From Acetobacter sp. CAG:977 (lineage in GTDB: Bacteria; Pseudomonadota; Alphaproteobacteria; CAAGCB01; CAG-977), in contig HF994935.1 in assembly GCA_000434295.1 (NCBI GenBank), positions 437,284 to 447,227 on the forward strand: DNA of 9,944 nt, given 5' to 3'. Below are positions 6,290 to 9,944 of the stretch, piece after piece (position 1 is the stretch's first letter; each line of letters begins with the position of its first letter). A program made the position numbers and the translations under genes. The notes below the pieces were generated by a model. It was not told the DNA's origin. It saw nothing but the letters and a program-made list of their open reading frames with translations, and ran no database searches.

Positions 6290-6928
6290 ATGAAGGGCTT
6301 GGTTTTGGATTTTGACGTCAAATCGAACGAAGGCGTATTGCGGGGCGAGGACGGCAGGCGGTATGTGTTTAAAGCCGATGCCTGCAAAAAGGATATTCCT
6401 TTGGCGGGATGCGAAGTCGATTTTGAAGAAAGCTTTGGCGCCGTTTCGGAAATTTATGTCACGTCCGTTCCGAAAACGGTTTGGCTTGACCGTTTGTTTT
6501 GGTTTTTGTTTTCGTTTCGCGGGCGGATTTCGCGCGATTCATTTTTGGTGTTTTTGGCGGGAGCGTTTTGCGTGTTTCCGATATTGACGCTGTTTGCGGC
6601 ATATTCTCCGGTTGTTTCGGGGGCGGCGAATCTGGCGTTGTTTCTTTCCGTTTATGTGGGGTCGTGCGTGGTCGTCAAACGTTTTCACGATACGGGAACC
6701 GGCGGTTGGTGGCTGGGGGCGGCATTGGTTGTCGGCGTTTATTTTTCAAGCGTGTACGCGGGCGTTTTGGCGTCTCCGTTCAGGAATCTGACGGTTATTT
6801 ACGCGTTGCTGACGTTGTACGGTTTGCTGGTTTTGTTCTGCCTTTACTGCTGTTTTGCCAAAGGCGATATCGGCGAGAATTCTTACGGAAAAGAACCGCC
6901 GTCATGCAAGACGATTCGCTTGAAATAA
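6290..6928 (+). CDS. DUF805 inner-membrane protein with N-terminal cold-shock/OB-like domain, 212 aa
   Basis: The C-terminal part is a DUF805 (YhaH-like) membrane domain of unknown function. It has the family marks FSFRGRISRDSFLVF (74-88), VKRFHDTGTGGWW (129-141) and KGDIGENSYGKEP (191-203). Four hydrophobic segments lie at about 85-105, 112-129, 140-161 and 168-190. The first 55 residues are soluble: MKGLVLDFDVKSNEGVLRGEDG, then RRYVFKADAC and VDFEE. This resembles the G-x-V-x-x-F-D ... G-x-I ... Y-x-F layout of a cold-shock or OB fold, but the RNP motifs of true cold-shock proteins are not intact. Nucleic-acid binding is therefore uncertain. GGAGG five bases before the ATG fixes the start. 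The stop codon sits in the loop of the terminator at 6914-6940, so the gene appears to be transcribed alone. Confidence 0.88.
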   Translation: MKGLVLDFDVKSNEGVLRGEDGRRYVFKADACKKDIPLAGCEVDFEESFGAVSEIYVTSVPKTVWLDRLFWFLFSFRGRISRDSFLVFLAGAFCVFPILTLFAAYSPVVSGAANLALFLSVYVGSCVVVKRFHDTGTGGWWLGAALVVGVYFSSVYAGVLASPFRNLTVIYALLTLYGLLVLFCLYCCFAKGDIGENSYGKEPPSCKTIRLK

Positions 6929-6940
6929 AGCGGATTTTTT
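6914..6940 (+). terminator. Terminator overlapping the stop of the DUF805 gene
   Basis: ATTCGCTT (6914-6921) pairs with AAGCGGAT (6928-6935), eight pairs with one G-T wobble, around the loop GAAATA, followed at once by a run of T. The TAA stop (6926-6928) falls in the loop and right arm. Only three G-C pairs support the stem, so efficiency may be modest. Confidence 0.55.
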
Positions 6941-6941
6941 C

Positions 6942-6971
6942 TTGATTTAGACAAAAAAACACGAATAATAT
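6942..6971 (+). promoter_or_regulatory. Candidate pepN promoter
   Basis: TTGATT (6942-6947, four of six) and TAATAT (6966-6971, four of six) are separated by 18 bases. RNA would start near 6978, leaving a leader of about 36 bases that contains the GGAAGGG ribosome site. Its position directly after the preceding terminator fits, but the match is weak. Confidence 0.4.
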
Positions 6972-7013
6972 GGAAATCACTTGGACGAAATTTTATCGGA
7001 AGGGAAATCAAAT

Positions 7014-9908
7014 ATGTCGGAACAACAGGTTGCAAATACGCCGAAAGTCAAATATCTGAAAGATTATAAAAAGCCCGATTATAAGATTGAATCCGTCAAT
7101 CTTGATTTTGATTTGGGCGAAGAAACGACTCACGTCCTTTCAAAGCTGAAGGTCAAAAGCGACTATGACGTTTCGACCGGCGAAGTCCGTCCGTTGCATT
7201 TGGACGGCGACGAACTGACTCTGACGGGGCTTTCGATTAACGGGCGTCCTTTGAAACCCGAAGAATATGCCGTTGACGACAAAGGGCTGACCATATTCAA
7301 TCCGCCCGCCGAATTTGAATTGTCCGTCGGAACGGACATTCATCCGAAAGCCAATACAAAACTGGAAGGGTTGTACGTATCGAACGGCGTTTTCTGTACC
7401 CAGTGCGAACCCGAAGGTTTCCGCCGCATTACCTATTATCCCGATCATCCCGACGTTATGTCCGTCTTTACGACGACCATCCGCGCCGACAAAGATAAGC
7501 TGCCCTGTCTGCTTTCCAACGGCAACCCGATAAAAGAAGAAACGATGGCGGACGGACGCACGGCGGTAACATGGCAGGATCCGTTCCCGAAACCGTCTTA
7601 TTTGTTTGCTTTGGTCGGCGGCGATCTGGCTTCCATCCATGACAAGTTCGTTACGATGTCCGGACGCGAAGTGTCTTTGGGCATTTATGCGGAACACGGT
7701 CAGGAAGGCAAGCTGGCTTATGCCATGGATTCTTTGAAACGTTCGATGGCATGGGACGAAAAGGCGTTCGGCCGCGAATACGATTTGGATTTGTTTAACA
7801 TTGTCGCCGTTTCCGACTTTAACCAAGGGGCGATGGAAAACAAAGGTCTGAACATTTTTAACAGCGCATATGTTTTGGCGGATGCCCGTACGGCGACCGA
7901 TAACGACTATGCGAACGTGGAAGGCGTCGTCGGTCACGAATATTTCCATAACTGGTCGGGCGACCGCGTTACGGCGCGCGATTGGTTTAACTTGAGCCTG
8001 AAAGAAGGGTTGACGGTTTATCGCGATCAGGAATTTTCGCGCGACCAGCGTTCCCGAGCCGTGAACCGTATCGGCGACGTTGCCGTTTTGCGTTCGGGAC
8101 AGTTCGCGGAAGACGCCGGTCCTTTGGCGCATCCCGTCCGTCCCGAATCGTACGTTGAAATCAATAACTTCTACACCTCGACGATTTACAACAAAGGTGC
8201 GGAAGTCATCCGTATGTATGAAAAGCTGTTGGGTAAAAAGAAATTCCGCGAAGCCAACGATTTGTATTTTGAACGCAACGACGGCAAAGCCGTTACGATT
8301 GACGATTACGCAAAATGCATGGAAGAAGTCGGCGGGATTGATTTGACTCAGTTCAAACGCTGGTATTCTCAGGCGGGGACGCCTTCCGTATTTGCCGAAG
8401 GCGTTTATGACGAAAAGAATAAGACGTATACGCTGAAACTGCGTCAGGAAACAAAGCCGACGCCGGGTCAGGACGTTAAGCTGCCCTTCGTTATTCCGAT
8501 GGAAATGGGGCTTTTGGACAAAGACGGCAAGGATATGCCGCTTCAGCTTGCGAACGAAAAAGAAGCGCAAGGGACGTCCCGCGTTATCGTTTTGGATACG
8601 CCTCAAGCCGAAATTAAATTTGTCAACGTTCCCGAAAAACCCGTTTTGTCGGCGAACAGAGACTTTACGGCTCCGATCAATTTCCATATGGAATACACGG
8701 ATGCCGAACGCGCTCATTTGATGGCTCATGATTCGGATTTGTTTAACCGCTGGGATGCGGCGCAACAGTACGGCGTGAAACAGATGCTGAATATCGTTAA
8801 GGATATTCAGGCGGGAAAAGAACCCAAAGTTGATTCCGCATATATCGAAGCGTTGGGGTCGTATTTGAAAGATCCCAAGCTGGATAAGGCTTTTGCGGCG
8901 AAAGCGCTGGCTTTGCCTGCGGAAAGCTATGTTTCGGATCAGATGGACGTCGTTGACGTTGATGCGGTTCATCAGGCCAGATCTTTTGTGGCAAAAGAGT
9001 TTGCCAAACGTTTCGAAGGCGAACTTTTAAAAACCTATGATGCATTGAATACGGAAAAACCGTATGTTCCCGATGCTAAAAATTCCGGCGAACGCGCATT
9101 GAAAAATACGGCGTTGATGTATTTGTCCAAGCTTGAAAAGCCCGAAATCGATCGCAAGATTGAAAATCAGTATTATCATGCGAACAACATGACGGATCGC
9201 TTGGCGGCGATGACGTACGCGGCGGACGGAAACAGCGCGGGACGCGAAGCGATTTTGAATGATTTTTATGATCGTTTCAAAGACGAAGCTTTGGTTGTAA
9301 ATAAATGGCTTTCGACGCAGGCTTCTGCAAGCCGCCCCGATGCTTTAAAGACGGTCAAGGGATTGTTGGAACATCCTGCCTTTGTCATTACGAATCCGAA
9401 CAAGGTTCGTGCGGTCATGCGCGGATTTTCAAGCAATGCCCCCGCTTTGCACGCAAAGGACGGGTCTGGCTATGCGTTTGTCGCCGAAATGACGACAAAG
9501 TTGGATTCCATCAATCCGATGGTTGCCGCGGATACGGTCAAGCCGTTGACGCGTTGGAAACGCTATGACGCGGAACGTCAGGAAATGATGAAGGGCGCTT
9601 TGGAAAAGGTTTTGGCGAAACCCAATCTTTCCAAGAACGTTTACGAGCTTGTTTCCAAATCGCTGGGCGAAGCCGAAGTGAAAAAAGTCAAATGCATGGA
9701 AAATAAAAACAAGATGCAGAAACGCGCAAAGGCGGATGCCTTTTTGAAGGGCGAGCCGTTGAAGGTTTTTGTTTCCGGCGGTAAGGGCGGAGATTCTCCT
9801 GCTCACAAGTCGGTGCTGAAAGACAAAGACGTCAAGATTGTTTCTGCGGAAAAACCTGTTTCCGTGTTGCCGGCTTTGGCGAAAAAGAACGCGCTGGATC
9901 GCCGTTAA
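7014..9908 (+). CDS. pepN: Aminopeptidase N (M1 zinc metallopeptidase) with a basic C-terminal extension, 964 aa
   Basis: PepN is the main cytoplasmic broad-specificity aminopeptidase, clearing peptides made by ATP-dependent proteases. The protein can be followed along the E. coli enzyme from KYLKDYKKPDY near the N-terminus through LCTQCEPEGFR-like and WQDPFPKPSYLFALVGGD segments. The substrate-binding GAMEN is at 272-276. The zinc site is H308-E309-x2-H312 with E331 eighteen residues on (SLKEGLTV), and the presumed catalytic Tyr392 sits in STIYNKGAE. The end of the normal enzyme is also recognisable (HAKDGSGYAF, LTRWKRYDAERQE), reaching SLG at 883-885. The last 79 residues have no counterpart there: 17 Lys and 3 Arg against 10 acidic residues. 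The start at 7014 has AGGG nine bases upstream; TTG at 6981 lacks a comparable site. No signal peptide is seen. Confidence 0.96.
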   Translation: MSEQQVANTPKVKYLKDYKKPDYKIESVNLDFDLGEETTHVLSKLKVKSDYDVSTGEVRPLHLDGDELTLTGLSINGRPLKPEEYAVDDKGLTIFNPPAEFELSVGTDIHPKANTKLEGLYVSNGVFCTQCEPEGFRRITYYPDHPDVMSVFTTTIRADKDKLPCLLSNGNPIKEETMADGRTAVTWQDPFPKPSYLFALVGGDLASIHDKFVTMSGREVSLGIYAEHGQEGKLAYAMDSLKRSMAWDEKAFGREYDLDLFNIVAVSDFNQGAMENKGLNIFNSAYVLADARTATDNDYANVEGVVGHEYFHNWSGDRVTARDWFNLSLKEGLTVYRDQEFSRDQRSRAVNRIGDVAVLRSGQFAEDAGPLAHPVRPESYVEINNFYTSTIYNKGAEVIRMYEKLLGKKKFREANDLYFERNDGKAVTIDDYAKCMEEVGGIDLTQFKRWYSQAGTPSVFAEGVYDEKNKTYTLKLRQETKPTPGQDVKLPFVIPMEMGLLDKDGKDMPLQLANEKEAQGTSRVIVLDTPQAEIKFVNVPEKPVLSANRDFTAPINFHMEYTDAERAHLMAHDSDLFNRWDAAQQYGVKQMLNIVKDIQAGKEPKVDSAYIEALGSYLKDPKLDKAFAAKALALPAESYVSDQMDVVDVDAVHQARSFVAKEFAKRFEGELLKTYDALNTEKPYVPDAKNSGERALKNTALMYLSKLEKPEIDRKIENQYYHANNMTDRLAAMTYAADGNSAGREAILNDFYDRFKDEALVVNKWLSTQASASRPDALKTVKGLLEHPAFVITNPNKVRAVMRGFSSNAPALHAKDGSGYAFVAEMTTKLDSINPMVAADTVKPLTRWKRYDAERQEMMKGALEKVLAKPNLSKNVYELVSKSLGEAEVKKVKCMENKNKMQKRAKADAFLKGEPLKVFVSGGKGGDSPAHKSVLKDKDVKIVSAEKPVSVLPALAKKNALDRR

Positions 9909-9923
9909 TTTTCGATAAACCGT

Positions 9924-9944
9924 AAAAACCGCCGCCGAATGCGG
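9924..9944 (+). terminator. Left half of a probable pepN terminator, cut by the window edge
   Basis: Sixteen bases after the pepN stop, AAAAA (9924-9928) leads into CCGCCGC (9929-9935), a CGAAT loop and GCGG (9941-9944). Four pairs are already visible. If the arm is complete, the next bases should be CGG followed by a T-run, giving the same A-tract/T-tract design as the hairpin at 1286-1323. Confidence 0.5.

Noticed and set aside
6970..7062. A 30-codon frame starting ATG at 6970 and overlapping the pepN start, a possible leader peptide.
   Set aside because: It has no ribosome site, begins inside the candidate -10 box and shows no regulatory codon run.
7140..8972. A 610-codon open frame on the minus strand, antisense to pepN.
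   Set aside because: Its codons lie exactly opposite the pepN codons, so its stops would need TTA, CTA or TCA codons in pepN, which this gene avoids in that stretch. The translation is Arg/Phe/Asn-rich and unlike any protein family, so codon bias explains it.
1..9944. A search by eye for CRISPR arrays, toxin-antitoxin pairs, insertion sequences, phage genes or a multi-gene defence cluster.
   Set aside because: No regularly spaced direct repeats, transposase motifs, terminal inverted repeats or defence-type domains are visible; the genes are mostly housekeeping.

Overview
The window is about 10 kb of ordinary-looking bacterial chromosome. Genes are dense on both strands, gaps are short, and there is no tRNA, rRNA, CRISPR array, insertion sequence or phage gene. 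The conserved genes (two-domain XdhA, BioG, AnmK, MutY, and a PepN that follows the enterobacterial enzyme along its whole length) point to a proteobacterium. A host-associated alphaproteobacterium of moderate G+C is my best guess, but this is inference and I cannot name the species.

Layout, left to right. At 1-1210 (minus) is the N-terminal 403 residues of the xanthine dehydrogenase Fe-S/FAD subunit; the gene runs off the left edge. A strong hairpin terminator (about 1286-1323) separates it from a 248-residue charged, helical protein of unknown function (1344-2090, minus), which has a good sigma70-type promoter. Divergent from that gene, bioG (2181-2822) and anmK (2833-4209) form a tight plus-strand pair: a pimeloyl-ACP methyl esterase for biotin synthesis and a kinase for recycling cell-wall anhydro-MurNAc. 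Next comes an unrecognised gene (4309-5214, plus) encoding five and a half degenerate 38-residue helical repeats. Its 3' end overlaps the end of mutY (5202-6215, minus), a canonical adenine-DNA glycosylase. Divergent from mutY is a DUF805 membrane protein with a small N-terminal domain resembling a cold-shock/OB fold (6290-6928, plus). The window closes with a complete aminopeptidase N gene (7014-9908, plus) and the left half of what looks like its terminator.

Together the known genes are housekeeping: purine catabolism, biotin, murein recycling, oxidative DNA repair and peptide turnover. Apart from bioG-anmK they look like single-gene transcription units, and I see no dedicated multi-gene system. 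The less explained parts are the repeat protein with a nested palindrome in its 5' coding end and an exact 21-bp internal duplication, the long divergent AnmK, the 79-residue basic tail on PepN, and the orphan charged helical protein.
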